Assembly (NCBI GenBank): GCA_022661535.1
Contig: JAKULF010000003.1
Coordinates: 1,178,001 to 1,242,000 of the forward strand
Direction: 5' to 3'
Origin: Eutypa lata
Lineage: Eukaryota > Ascomycota > Sordariomycetes > Xylariales > Diatrypaceae
Length of the DNA: 64,000 nt
Shown here in pieces: positions 1-11,618 of the stretch. The first letter of the stretch is position 1. Each line of letters begins with the position of its first letter. A program made the position numbers and the translations under genes. Below the pieces are notes generated by a model. It saw only the letters and a program-made list of their open reading frames with translations, was not told the origin of the DNA and did not search any database.

Positions 1-377
1 CTTCTACCATTGATATCGAACCAGCTGTCGTGGTTTCCACAGACAAAGACCTTATGCTGGTGCGGGAGCGAGTCGAGCCAGTCTAGCTGGGCCTGGATGG
101 AGGCCGCAGAGCCGTCGTTGGAAGAATCACCAGCGAAGATAAGCAGGTCCCCATCCGGGACATTCGTGGTGATGGCATCGTGTGTATCAGAGATACAAAC
201 GACTTTGATTGGTTGGCGGTTTTTCGGGGGCCTAACCGGAATGCCTCTAAGCCAGAGGACGACTAAATAGAGGCGCCAAACTATGGCTTGCAGTGGTGAA
301 TCGAGAAATTCATCCAATATCGTGGGACGCTCCCATATCATAGACCGACGAAGGCCAAGTCTAGTTAGAAGCCCCAT
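1..377 (-). CDS. Calcineurin-like metallophosphoesterase, 3' part cut by window edge
   Basis: The first 125 residues are present and run off the left edge. The start is the ATG at 377-375, giving MGLLTRLGLRR; an in-frame ATG follows at 341. No intron is seen. After a hydrophobic stretch (about residues 32-44), the metal-binding motifs of the family appear in order: CISDTHD (about 61-67), GDLLIFAGDSS (about 76-86) and VCGNHD (about 112-117). These are the usual D-x-H, GD and GNHD blocks that bind two metal ions in phosphoesterases. The spacing fits the fungal single-domain proteins of this family. The substrate cannot be told from sequence. The remaining metal ligands (later His blocks) lie outside the window. 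Confidence 0.85.
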   Translation of the reverse strand, partial: MGLLTRLGLRRSMIWERPTILDEFLDSPLQAIVWRLYLVVLWLRGIPVRPPKNRQPIKVVCISDTHDAITTNVPDGDLLIFAGDSSNDGSAASIQAQLDWLDSLPHQHKVFVCGNHDSWFDINGR

Positions 378-1232
378 ATGCCCGATGACGTTTTCGATTG
401 TAAAACCAAATTCTCTTAGGGGATTGATGTGAGTCGTTGGCGTCGCAGAGTGATGAAACAGTTAGATTAGGTCATAAGTATTAGGTATTAAAGAAAGGCT
501 CCCTCAGAAAAACAAAGACTAAATGTCTGCTTTCCGTATCGCTTTATCTCCTGTTGATAATTATCATAGCAGGACTGAGCTGCTAAAGCATAGAACAGGG
601 AACCCCTGAACAACTCTACAGCTTGTACGAAGTACCTACGAATAGAAGCAAAGACCACGTTGGCCAAGGACTTGCGTGTAATGGGCAGTAACATCCCTGT
701 CCCTGTAAGACCACTCGTACCCAGGATCTGGAATGGCCAGGGTAGCACAGGCCCCGCACATTCAGATCTATTGCTAGGCCTAATGACGTTGATCATCACA
801 GCTGCACTTCAGCTTGTTTTTCTCACTCTAAACTATCTAGTTAAGTCGCACTTAATTCAGGTAATGGCATCACCACAAGCTGGAATTTGGATCTGACTCT
901 ATAACCGGATTCTTTCGTTCACTTCAGTTTTCCTTTCCCTATATTTTCCCAATTGACCTCTTCAACGCACCTACGTAGACCCTTTTCTATCTTCCATTCC
1001 CAACAGCTACACGTGGTACACATTCCATCATATGAACGACTGAGCCAACCGACTTGCAACACGTATGTGGTATTATTATAATTAAAGGTCTGGCACCTCA
1101 AACCACTACTTTGACTCCTACACGCACCCTAAAATTCTACTTGCACTTTATACTTACTACCACCCGATTGTCTGCGACTACGTAACCGAATCCTCTACTC
1201 ATACTGATCCTATATACGTAAGCTCCGACACG
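378..1232. other. Intergenic region
   Basis: Divergent promoter region between the phosphoesterase (minus) and the anoctamin-like gene (plus). Short open frames occur on both strands, but none shows codon bias, motifs or splice signals. I see no RNA gene. Confidence 0.5.
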
Positions 1233-3891
1233 ATGTCGAGCTTGCGAAGTCTCTACGCTAAAGATGGCAACCGGCCAGAGTTTCAGACAAATATGAAGTA
1301 AGCAATAGCCAACTGTTCTATCCGTTATTGGACCCTCGACTCACCTATTCATCCTTTCAGCGTCGATTATGTTATCCACTACAAGATCCCACCTGAGAGC
1401 CGCACCGAGGCCGAAGCCAACTTCACCGAGCTCATCGAAGCCCTGACTAAAATTGGTCTCGCAACCGAAGTTCGAAACGGCGCCGAATCATCCCTACTTG
1501 TCTTTGTCAAGGTAGCTTCCGAGAAATACTTGGCTACGCAGATCTATCGCGAACGCGTTCAAGATTGGTTATACGGGGTACGCGCTACCTCACCTGAAAA
1601 GGATGTCGACAAGGCGTTCCAGGATGAACCTGTAACCGACGCTGAAAGGCTACGGCTAGTATACCTGCTCATCACGAAACCTAAAAACGATGGAGGCGCT
1701 GGAATTACCCCAACAGTCGGACAGTGGAAAGACGTGGCTTCCATCTTCCCCTTACACAATCATGCCTTCAATAGGCAGTGGATCAAGCAATGGAGCTCAA
1801 AATACATTCTGGACGAGAAGGATCTGCATCATATTCGAGATAAATTTGGAGAGAGCGTAGCCTTCTACTTTGCCTTTGTGCAATCCTACTTCTCCTTCCT
1901 CTTATTCCACGCGGCGTTCGGTTTCGGGGCTTGGATTATTTTCGGCCAATACTCGTTTTTCTATGCCTTCATGAACTCTTTGTGGACTGTCGTCTTTTTT
2001 GAGTGGTGGAAGAAGAAAGAAGTCGATCTCGCCGTTCAATGGGGTGTCCGAGGAGTATCACGAATTCAACACCCGCGAACCCAATTCAAGTGGGACCATG
2101 AAGCTGCAGACCCCGTCACTGGAGAGCCCGTCAAGATCTATTCCCCGACCAAGAGGCTGAAGTCCCAACTGCTCCAGATTCCGTTCGCTTTCGCCTGCCT
2201 TGTGGTCCTTGGCGCCATCTACCTCTTCTGCTTCTCCATCGAAATTTTCCTTTCAGAGGTTTACAATGGACCACTAAAATCCTACTTGGTATGAAGGTCT
2301 CATCATTACAGATGGTTTTAACTAACAACTTTTTAGGTGTTTACTCCAACCATCATCTTGACTGGAGTCCTCCCAGTCCTGTCCACGATCCTAGGGAACA
2401 TCGCGGAGAAATTGACCGAGGCCGAAAACTATCGAACAAACGACGGTGAGTGAATATACGGACTTTTAAGTCTAACATGCTGACAATGTCACTAGCTCAT
2501 CATGCTGCCCTGGTTCAAAAGCTCTTCTTCATCAATTTCCTTACGTCATATATTCCTCTCTTCCTCACTGCTTTTGTTTACATGCCTTTCGGAAATCTCC
2601 TTGTCCCTTATCTGGATATCTTCAGGATTACGGCTGAGAAATTCTCGAACGACAAAGCCATCACTACTGAGAGCTTCCAGATTAACCCTGATCGGTTAAA
2701 GAAGCAGACTATCTACTTTACTGTGACGGCCCAGATTGTCAACCTCGCCCTCGAGGTCATTGTACCATATGTAAAGCGAAAGGCTTTCAAGGAGGTACAG
2801 TCGAAGATATCTCAGAAGGATGCTACTGGCAAAACCTCCGTCGCCGACGTTCCTGAAGAGCATGCTTTTCTTGAGAGAGTTCGTAATGAGGCTGAACTCG
2901 ATGTATACGATGTTACTACGGACTACAGGGAGATGATAGTTCAATTTGGTGAGTCTTGACCCTCATCTAGCCCACACCTGATAGGCTCACTACTTAACGT
3001 ACATGATTTCACGAAGTTCACTTGAAAATAGTGGTTTCGATGGGTTTTACTACATGATACTAACTATTCTCAGGATATCTCTCACTCTTTTCGGTCGTTT
3101 GGCCGCTGACGCCTGTCTCGTTCTTGGTCAACAACTGGGTTGAACTGCGATCAGATGCGATGAAAATCGCCGTGAGCAGCCAACGACCCATCCCATGGAG
3201 GGCTGACTCGATCGGCCCATGGCTTAATTCGCTGGGATTCCTGTCCTGGCTTGGAAGCATCGTCAGCTCGGCCATTGTCTTCCTGTTCAGTAATGGCGCC
3301 CATGGGCCGGATGGCGAACCCTGGAACATTTCCGCATGGGGGTTACTATTTAGTATCTTATGTTCAGAACACATCTACCTCGCGCTCCAGTATGCAGTGC
3401 GCCATATCCTAAGCCACTTTGACAGCCCCGGTTTGCAGAAGGAGAGGGCGGAACGATTCTCTATGAGAAAGCAGCTGCTCGAGGAGAGTCTCGGACCCGA
3501 CGTCACGGATAGACCGGTTCCTCCGACCGTCCAATCTGGTGAGAAGATCACGAGAGAAGCGCTGGAGAACGAGGCGAGGCGAATGTCGGTTAGCGGGGCC
3601 GTCGGAAGCCCCGAATATGCGTAAGTTCTCTACATTGGATTGTTCAAACCATAACCATATGCTCACTATCTTAGGTTCTGGCAAAGACAACAGGGCATGG
3701 ATGAGACTATACAGATTGGTAGGAAGTTGATCACTCAGGTAAGTCGTGATGTTATTTTACACCCTTATATTTGATCCTAGAGGACACCTTTTTTGGTCAC
3801 TCAAAGATTAGCCATGCGGCATCAGGGCCTGCACAAAGAAAATTCTCATCCTTGCAATCTCGAGCAAATTATCTGTTTAAGGAGGCCATAG
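1233..3891 (+). CDS. Anoctamin/TMEM16-like plasma-membrane protein (Ist2-like)
   Basis: Exons 1233-1297, 1361-2288, 2337-2445, 2496-2948, 3074-3620, 3675-3738 and 3781-3891 join in phase to about 758 aa. All introns are GT-AG. An N-terminal soluble domain contains YVIHYKIPPESRTEAEANF. It is followed by many hydrophobic helices, for example the aromatic stretch around FAFVQSYFSFLLFHAAFGFG, and by FFEWWKKKEVDLAVQWG, typical of the fungal anoctamin domain. The family includes yeast Ist2, which tethers cortical ER to the plasma membrane, and lipid scramblases or ion channels. The last exon (37 codons) is the weakest part of the model; reading through its donor would stop after about a dozen residues instead. 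The tail lacks an obvious long polybasic cortical sorting signal as in Ist2. Confidence 0.85.
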
Positions 3892-4402
3892 CTGACAGGT
3901 ACCCAGACTGCCTTAGGAAACAAAACTGCGAAGAGCTAGGCGCCTCGTTCTGGCATAGGCTAGGGAAGTGCCCTAGAGGGGGCAATCCTAGGCTCCATTG
4001 CATCGATGGTGATGGGTCTGATCTTGAAGGCGTAAAAGTTATAAGGTTAGGCGTTGTTATCCGGATAGACGAATTGCCTACACCATGCTACCTTGTATAG
4101 ATAGTGTGTCTCGCAGTCCGCTGGGATATAAATTCCTTCTCGGCGTCCTAGTGTTGATAGGTTCGAATTACGAAGAAATTTCTCAAAAATAACTTGAATA
4201 CATGCTAAACCATATGCCGATACCCCTATCAACATCTTCTTCGCGTTATCAGTTCTGCTACCCGACGGCAACTCCTATGCAGCTGAAGTAGAGCAAGTCA
4301 AAAGGGTATCAAGGGTACGTGAATAGCAAGTACTGTAGGTAAATATATTCAAGTGTTCCTCTAAATATACACGTCATGTAATTTCCCGCAATGGGTTATC
4401 TT
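3892..4402. other. Intergenic region between convergent genes
   Basis: Shared 3' region of the anoctamin-like gene and the Zn2Cys6 gene. A B-box-like GGTTCGAATT near 4158 lacks a tRNA fold. Nothing else recognised. Confidence 0.4.
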
Positions 4403-5726
4403 TTAATTACTCGCGTTGAGTCTCTTCTTCCCATTGCGGGACTCCCATTCCTGTGCGAAACTCAGGACGGTAGTCCTCGTATCATCCAGCAATTGTATCG
4501 TACGGGTATCCAACTGCACTAGCTGCGTGCTGTATAGGGCCTCTTTCAGCTCTCGCAGGTGGAACTCCATAACAATGGCGTCGGTATAGAGCTGCAGTCC
4601 GTCGTGCGTGCTGGACAGACCGGCTTCCCCACCACACATCGTAAAAGCTGCCCGACTCGCATGGTATATCTCCACAGCGAGGGGGATGATGGACGTAACA
4701 AGCAACATGCTTGGGGAGGAAGTGCTGCCGCTGCCTTCAACGCCCGGCAAGCTTCCGCTCCATTTCGAGGCCCTGATTATGTCCAGAAACGTTGAAACGA
4801 GTAAAAACACATCCTCTCGGCCCTCGTGGTCCGCGACGACCTTCCCGCGATAGGCTCTCAGGGAGAACAGGACATTAGTGAGTTGGCTATGATACGCTTC
4901 CGTGAGGGTCTCTGGGTCCTGTTCTGGCAGTGCTCCTGGCCCGTGAATAGTATGTTGTAGGTTTGGCGGATGCCTCTCTGAATCCATATATCCTGGTTCC
5001 CTGAAATGGGGGCCAGTTACAGAACCCGTGAAACCCGAGTCTTGAACTGAGTATTGATGCGGTTCTAGGGCCGTAGCCTCCATCGGCCATATGCTGGGAG
5101 CAGCCCTCCCTAGTTGTTGGGGTGCTGCTAGTGGTGGATCTTGGTAGGAAGATGCCGGGACTGGCCATATGAAATTATAACTAGTTTCTTCCATGTTAGC
5201 GAAGCCCTCGAATTACCATGCTATTATCATCGTGTTTGCTTACAGTGAAGAGTTAAGAGGCATAATGGGCTCTGTATTTTGGAAGAGCGGCTCTGCTGTG
5301 TATACGGATTCTAGCTCGTGTAGCTGCTTATGATCGTTTGGGGGGGACTGTTGGACGAGGGCTTTGAGAATCGCTGCTGGCATGGGCGACGATGACCTGC
5401 TCTTCTTAATAGGCGGAGACGTTGAGTTGACTCGAGGCATGGAGTAAGACGACGAGAATATATTGCTAGAACCTCTTTTCGGTGATGGCCTGCCTCTGTC
5501 GAGTCTTGGTCTTCCCATTTCACCCCTCCTGATATAGTACATTAGCTTGTGTTGGTATTGAGTGATATGTAGAGTCAATGGAGTGGCAAGGAGGAGACAC
5601 ATACGGACTGAACTGGCACGGTTGGCTCTTTTGCTGACAGTTTTTGCATGAGCTCTGGCCGTCAGGTTGACACTTAACTTTCAGCTTATGGCAAGCATCA
5701 CACACACTTTGCAGAATGACTTCCAT
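4403..5726 (-). CDS. Zn2Cys6 binuclear-cluster transcription factor
   Basis: Exons 5605-5726, 5244-5528 and 4403-5180 (minus strand) join in phase to about 394 aa. The N-terminus holds the zinc cluster CDACHKLKVKC (residues 9-19), then Cys 26, 29 and 36, matching C-x2-C-x6-C-x6-C-x2-C-x6-C. A basic, Ser/Pro-rich linker follows with RGEMGRPRLDRGRPSPKR. The C-terminal half is helical and resembles the regulatory part of fungal metabolite-cluster activators of the AflR kind, but that assignment is weak. The last acceptor is set by phase: CTAG before TTATAAT keeps the frame, with a GCTAAC branch site upstream. No biosynthetic gene lies next to it, so its target is unknown. It should act in the nucleus, probably as a dimer on CGG half sites. 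Confidence 0.85.
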
Positions 5727-8335
5727 ATGTTTTATATAATCAAGTCAAGACGTAGAGGATAGCAAGTTGGTTAAACAAGATCGCAACTAGGATTCATTTC
5801 TATCTATCACTGGGTCCTAAATGCAGCTACTATTGGACCAACACAAGTGCTAATCACCAACACACCTAGCTAATGCTTATGATGTCGCGAAATGTGCTCG
5901 TTTAAAGTAGGGTCGCTGTTATCAGGAGTATCCTCATCAATCAGCAGGAGCGTTATAACAAGATACTCTGATGTCAGACGCTATCCCTAAAATATCACGC
6001 CGGAAGATCTAGAATGTGCCTAGGTGGCACATTATCTGCAGAGGACCTGCAGAGGAACAAAAAGCCACGCGACACCATGGGTTCAACATGAAACCAACAG
6101 AATGCAACTTCAGCCTTATAACCAACAACATATGTAACCAAGGTGGGTAGCCGTAGAGGTCCACAATTATAGACCAGATCCTTCTCCTTTTAACGAAATG
6201 GCTATACGATAGGTTTTAAATAAATAAAAAAGCCAATACTATTTCCACACACAAATGATAACAATTCACGGAAGATTTGAGTATTAGAATCTTCCCTCCT
6301 ACTCTTTCCCAGTTCAGCTATAGAACTTACGAAAATGATAGTATCCTGTGGAAATTTGAGGACTTCTCCGGATTGGAGCACTTTAATATGCCATATACGG
6401 CAAGCAATGCTTAAGCGCCAACGATATACGAAGCACGCATAGCATCGCCATGGCAGATTGGCATGACTCCACAAACCGACCCAAACGTCGAACCGAGTTG
6501 TATAGTTAGTATTAAATGCTACACTACTAGTATATGAGAAGCATCAATCTGCGAAGCAAACCATAGCCGAGTCGGTAAAGAACTAACTAGGTAGGTAGGC
6601 AGGTAAGCAGCCCACCCACTCACCCCCTTCTGATATGCAGCTCCCGCCTAGATATGTCGTAATGAACCATCTCGATATCATCTTATTGTTCCTCTGGGTG
6701 GAAGATTTAACTATAGCGACCCATAGATTCCATCAACCAACACATTAAAGTAGAAAAGAGGAAAAAAGAAGGTCTTCTGCTTAGCCACCCCCAACGAACG
6801 CGTGATCTTGCGTCAACGGGTCGTTGTCGATAAAGGGGGTTGCAAATAGAATCCTTGGGTGGTTTTTTTAGTCTTACGTGATTAAAGACAAGTTAGGGTC
6901 TCAAGGCTATATAAAGTATTATGGATTAGTTAGTCTAGGATGGTTTCAAGGTTGCCTTTAGATCTATGTGAGAGAATACTTAACATTGTGTTTATTTACT
7001 CCACTAGACGCACGCTTAACTAGCTGAGCTTCGATCCTGTGGCATGCGCTGTAGACATCGTATGCTCTTTCAAGAATAGAATGTTTGAGATGATCACTTA
7101 GCAACACCACTTTGATGTTACAAACTCTAACCGAGGTACGGTAGATGTTGGTGGCGTATGTCGTTGCACAACTTACTAACCCAGTTATGTTATGTTATGT
7201 TATCCCTACGAGAATGGCTACGTTATGTTCTTCAAGCCTTGGCTACTCTCTCAAAGATAAAGTGAAGCAAATATTGTGGATTTTTTGATGATGATATTTA
7301 TGATATTTACCTTAGGTCTAGGCTAAGTTGAATCACCCCTTTCCCGAAAATAAAATGGGAGCTTCCTTATCATTAGGAAAATAGCACCCATTTTATCACA
7401 TGAAGCTATTCGGAAAATAATAGGACTGTACAGCCTGGAGCTTATAAAAGCCTCATTGCCCACGGATATTGATCAAATCACACCCTATTGAATAGTTCAC
7501 TTGATGGGAACGCGATACAAATACAGCAGGTGGATGGAAGTATGATGAAGCTTTATAGATTGTTATACATGCAGAGGGGTTAGAAACGATATAATAGGGG
7601 GGGGATAAAATAAAAGGTGAGAGACTGGACCGAGCTGGATTGAGATGGTGGATGGTGACAGCAGATATGACTTCGTATATCGGCTAAGTGAAGAATACAA
7701 CCGGCCCAACATTTAGTTTCCACCCCTAGAACTCAGTTACAACCACGCCCCTATTATGCCATAAATACTCGCTAAGGCAATAACTCTAACGAGACGACTA
7801 ATTTAGGAAACATCTTGATGAGAAACGGGTGGACAGTTGATGGTTCTTTAATATTAATGAGTTGAAAATGGACGAGCCTGTATTAACAATAAAAATATTG
7901 CATGGCCGTTCTTTTGACCTCTCTCTACTAAGATATGCGTACCTTATACCCCCTTCTATCTAGACTTGCATGTAATTCTTGTTCTATACCCAAATATTCA
8001 TTAGCCGCCGTTGAATGTATGCCTTACCATTCGACCATTCACGTAATAACTTCTGAGCCTATCTTGGTTCATGCTCAACCACCCAACCACCCACCCATCC
8101 ATCCATCCATCCATTCAATGAAGCCATGCATTACTTCAACAACCTCAACCACTTCGTTCAGGCCATCGGATGTCCCCCATCAATCCGCAACGCCAGCGCT
8201 GAAATCATCCCCTCCTCTCTCAAACCCTTCTCTAGTTGTCGTGGCCCGCCTAGAAAGGCTGAGGCTGATGGGCAGCTAAGTAGGTAGCCAGCCCCTTTCA
8301 TTTCGTAGCTAAACAGTTGTTGTAATAGTAGCAGT
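5727..8335. other. 2.6-kb gene-poor intergenic region
   Basis: No credible coding region on either strand; short frames lack motifs. It contains TAGGTA-type repeats (about 6586-6608), a TTATG run near 7186-7200 and a CATC microsatellite near 8095-8116. It forms the promoter side of the Zn2Cys6 gene and the 3' side of the MAK32-like gene. Confidence 0.5.
8095..8116. repeat. CATC tetranucleotide microsatellite
   Basis: Tandem CATC units downstream of the MAK32-like gene. A similar CATC run occurs near 13590-13610. Confidence 0.7.
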
Positions 8336-10083
8336 TCAGCTAAAAGCGAGCCTCGTCTTGAACTCCTCGAACCGATCGTCGACGCAGACACCATTCCAGG
8401 TCTCGCGGCCGTGGATGTCGCGGCCTAGGGCGGGGACACCGACCTGCTCGATGGCCAAGCTAGCCGCGACCGTACCCCAGGCAGCAGCCTCCTCGAGGCT
8501 CTTCCCCCGGGCGAGCGCGACCGCCAGACCGCCCAAGAACGTGTTACCGCCGCCCGTGGGGTCGACCACTTTCTTGTTGTGGCTCTTCTTTCTTACCCCT
8601 CTCTCCGGCTTCGTTGTTTTCCCCTCATCAATGACAGCCCCACCTTCCTCCTCATCCTCATCCTCATCGTCGTCATCATCGTCTTGAGGCTGACGCTGGT
8701 GGTACGCGGGAATCCACCGCTCAACGCCCGGATCGACCTCGATCTCCTCGCGCGCGACAGCACCCGTCTCGGGGTCCTGCAGGAGGCCCGCGAACAGGGC
8801 GAACATGTCGGTGTCGGGTTGCATGCCGCCGTGCAGCAGGGCGGACGGCTTCTTGGGTCTCGGCGGCGCGGGCTTGCTTGCTGCCCCTCCCCCTCCACCA
8901 CCACCTCCTATCACCTTGCGCTTGCGGCCCCCGTTGCGCGCCAGGTAGCAGCCCTTCTCGCCGGCGCGGACGACGAGCGCGAAGGACTGCAGGGGCATGG
9001 AGCCGAGCAGCTGCTCGCAGGCGCGCTCGACGGCGCGCGTGCTGATCTCCCCCGTCTCCGGGTCGAGGCCGTCGTCGCCCATGAAGCCCGCGAGCTCCGA
9101 GTGGTTCGGGCTGCAGATGTCGACGAGGGGCAGGGTGTTGGTGCAGTTGAGGAGCTCGTCGGGCGTGCAGAGGTCCGGGACGGGCTCCCACACGAACACG
9201 GGCCTCGGCAGGTTCTGCTGCTGGCCGTCGGGGCCGTAGCAGCAGAGCCCCGACCGGCGGGCCTTGATCTCCGTCACGAGCTCGCGGCACCGCGTCGGCG
9301 AGCAGATCAGGTGGAAGGACCGCGACGCCAGGAGCGGCGGGGTCAGGTCCTCGGCCGTCAGCCGCTTCTTCGGCGTCACGTACCGGAAGGCCCGGTTCTG
9401 GTGCTCGTCGTAGCCGTTCCAGCCGCGCGTGGTCAGGCGCTCCGGCGCCGGCCGCATCAGGACCGAGGTGTCCCACGCGGCGATGAGCTCCTCCAGCGCG
9501 GGCGGGAAGTCGGAGCCCTTGTCGACGATCCAGCCCACGGACCGGGAGAGCGGTGGGGCGGACAGCATGCGGGCCCCGAGGGCCGAGTAGGTGCCCGCAC
9601 CGCCGACGATGTCCCTCACCGGTGGCGTCGGGGGTAGGTACTCAATTTCATCTTTGGGGGGTGTCTGTTAGTGAGCGGTTTCACCGAGCTTTAAAATAGA
9701 TCTTTGTGCATATCTCCTCTCTGTTCTTTTCATTTATTTCCACCTCACTTGAGGGTCGCTTTTCCTAACGAGTCTTATGATACCGGACTGCGCCGCTAGT
9801 GCTGACATGTTGTGCATAGTTGATCCTTCTCGGTCGACCCTAACTTTAGATAACTCAAAATGGAGGAGCTGAAAACGAAAGAGGGACAAAAAATAAATAA
9901 AAGGAGGGGTAATCTAATGTAGGCAGAGATAAAGTAAGTATATATATAAGCCGGCTATTTCTTACCTATTATAAACATGCCCAGCGTAACAAAGTCGATG
10001 CTGTCAGGCTCGGTCTCGGCAGTCTTCGCATCGCTCACCGTGTTCACCTCGGTGGCCGATTTGAACTCATCTTGGGCATCCAT
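8336..10083 (-). CDS. MAK32: PfkB-family sugar-kinase-like protein (Mak32-like)
   Basis: Exons 9966-10083 and 8336-9651 join in phase 1 to about 477 aa. The junction gives FVTLGMFII followed by DEIEYLPP and then GGAGTYSALGARM, the conserved start of the Mak32 branch of PfkB kinases. The start at MDAQDEF (10083) was chosen over an in-frame start at 10272 because family homology begins just after it. The C-terminal signature is DPTGGGNTFLGGLAVALA. Most PfkB kinases have an Asp catalytic base where this protein has Asn. Two low-complexity inserts are present: a poly-Gly run and an Asp/Glu run. Yeast Mak32 is needed for stable maintenance of a dsRNA satellite; its biochemical activity is unclear. 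The codons are very GC-rich, which opens long false frames on the other strand. Confidence 0.85.
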
Positions 10084-10584
10084 GACCTCCCTCGAACTTT
10101 GATACTTAAACACGTTGGAGTTGACTTCATGTATGGCCGGAATTTTAAGGGCCGCCTCGAACATACATAGATACTTAGATAAGATATCCGATATCCAGAC
10201 CGCCCCTTGTCCTTGACACAAATCAAAGCACGGAGAATTATGCACGTAGCACAAAACAGAAAAAGCAGTCAAATTTGAGATGTGTTGAAATGGGGTGACT
10301 CGGCCGGCAGTGAAGAATAGGCTCGGATTTATTTAGTGTGTCAGATCAGACAGATACCTTGGCTGCTTGGTAGGTCGGTAGTCACCAGGTAACGAACGTA
10401 TGTATATATGAATGATAGACAGCCAGCCAGCCATAAATCAGGGTAGACAAGGTGAGACAAGGCTGCAATATGCAGGTGTAGTAACACGTCTATTCATTTA
10501 TGCATGCAGCCTTGCTTGAAGACGGCAGGTAAGAAAAGATCTGCCTGCAGGTTGCCCTTCCACGCTGTCTTATTCGTTGGATAA

Positions 10585-10604
10585 AGAAAGAAAGAAAGAA
10601 AGAA
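10585..10604. repeat. GAAA microsatellite
   Basis: About five tandem GAAA units in the spacer between the MAK32-like gene and CAP. Confidence 0.7.
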
Positions 10605-11230
10605 GGTTTTGGAGTTTCGTCTTAGTCCGATGATATATGCAGGTAGGTGTGCTAAGGACAAGCAAGCCCTTTTGAAATATGAAATAACGACTCAACAAAG
10701 ATATATAAGTATAAAGTTTTTAGAATAAATGGGTGGGCGCCCGATTACTTAGATATTATGCCTAAGATATACATGTACCCAATAGGTATGATGTATGTAG
10801 TTAGCTACTTACTCAAAAGTTCAGATTCAAGATTCTAGATGATTCATGTGTGTGTTGTTAAAACTTAAGATATAAAAATGGCATGCATTGAAGTGGAACC
10901 TCCCAAACGTTCGTTCGTTCAGTGAGGTCGTAGCCGATCAAATGCTTGCTTGATCGGCTACAGGGTCCCTGAGGGTCCCTTTAACTTCTGTATGTGGCTC
11001 CTTAGTGGCCGAGGTTCAGGCACCACCACAGCATCGGCCGACCAACTGATAAGATCACTTTTATTAGTGTAGACTGACCCGAGCGTTGTCGCAAGCATCA
11101 GAACAATCCAACGCTCACAATAATTAGTTACCCAATACTAAACGAGTTAAGCCCATGCAGGGGGTTCAGACTCCCTTTTAGTTAGTACATACAATTCTTG
11201 ATTCTTTTGTATTCGTCAATTACCTGGCAT

Positions 11231-11267
11231 TATCATCATCATCATCATCATCGCATCGTCGTCGTGA
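11231..11267. repeat. ATC/GTC trinucleotide repeat
   Basis: Tandem ATC units running into TCG units, about 360 bp upstream of the CAP start. Confidence 0.7.
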
Positions 11268-11618
11268 TAGTAACTATCTACCTATGTAACTAGTTGGAAG
11301 CTTACGTATTCTTCTTTTCCCAGGCACCAGCATTTGCATTTTTTATTTATTCAAGCAAAGTGTTTGCGTTTTCTTTTTGATCAGTCACTAGTTATATCTA
11401 TCTGCCTTTGTACTGGGAAATTTCCTCCCCCTATTACTGCTCGATCCGAGCTCAGGTGTTTAACCTCTTTGAGAGGACTCGAGGCAACCCTTTCTCCTTT
11501 TCTCCATCCTATCTATCCACCTGTATACCTAGGTAGTTTTCAATTCAGGATAGACACCAATTCAACTTGAAAAGTTGATACATAGACTGCGACTTCCCCG
11601 GAACTTGCTGCGGCCATA

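Larger units (their letters stand above)
10084..11618. other. Divergent intergenic region with simple repeats
   Basis: Shared upstream region of the MAK32-like gene (minus) and CAP (plus). It contains a GAAA microsatellite near 10585-10604, TATA/TAGG-rich stretches and an ATC/GTC run near 11231-11267. No gene recognised. Confidence 0.5.

Noticed and set aside
4150..4175. GGTTCGAATT as a tRNA B box
   Set aside because: No matching A box or cloverleaf could be built around it.
8579..9637. 352-codon open frame on the plus strand
   Set aside because: Antisense to the Mak32-like gene; Arg/Gly/Ala-rich shadow frame.
9966..10272. Upstream start for the Mak32-like protein at 10272
   Set aside because: Homology to the family begins only after residue 60 of that form. 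The ATG at 10083 gives a normal length.
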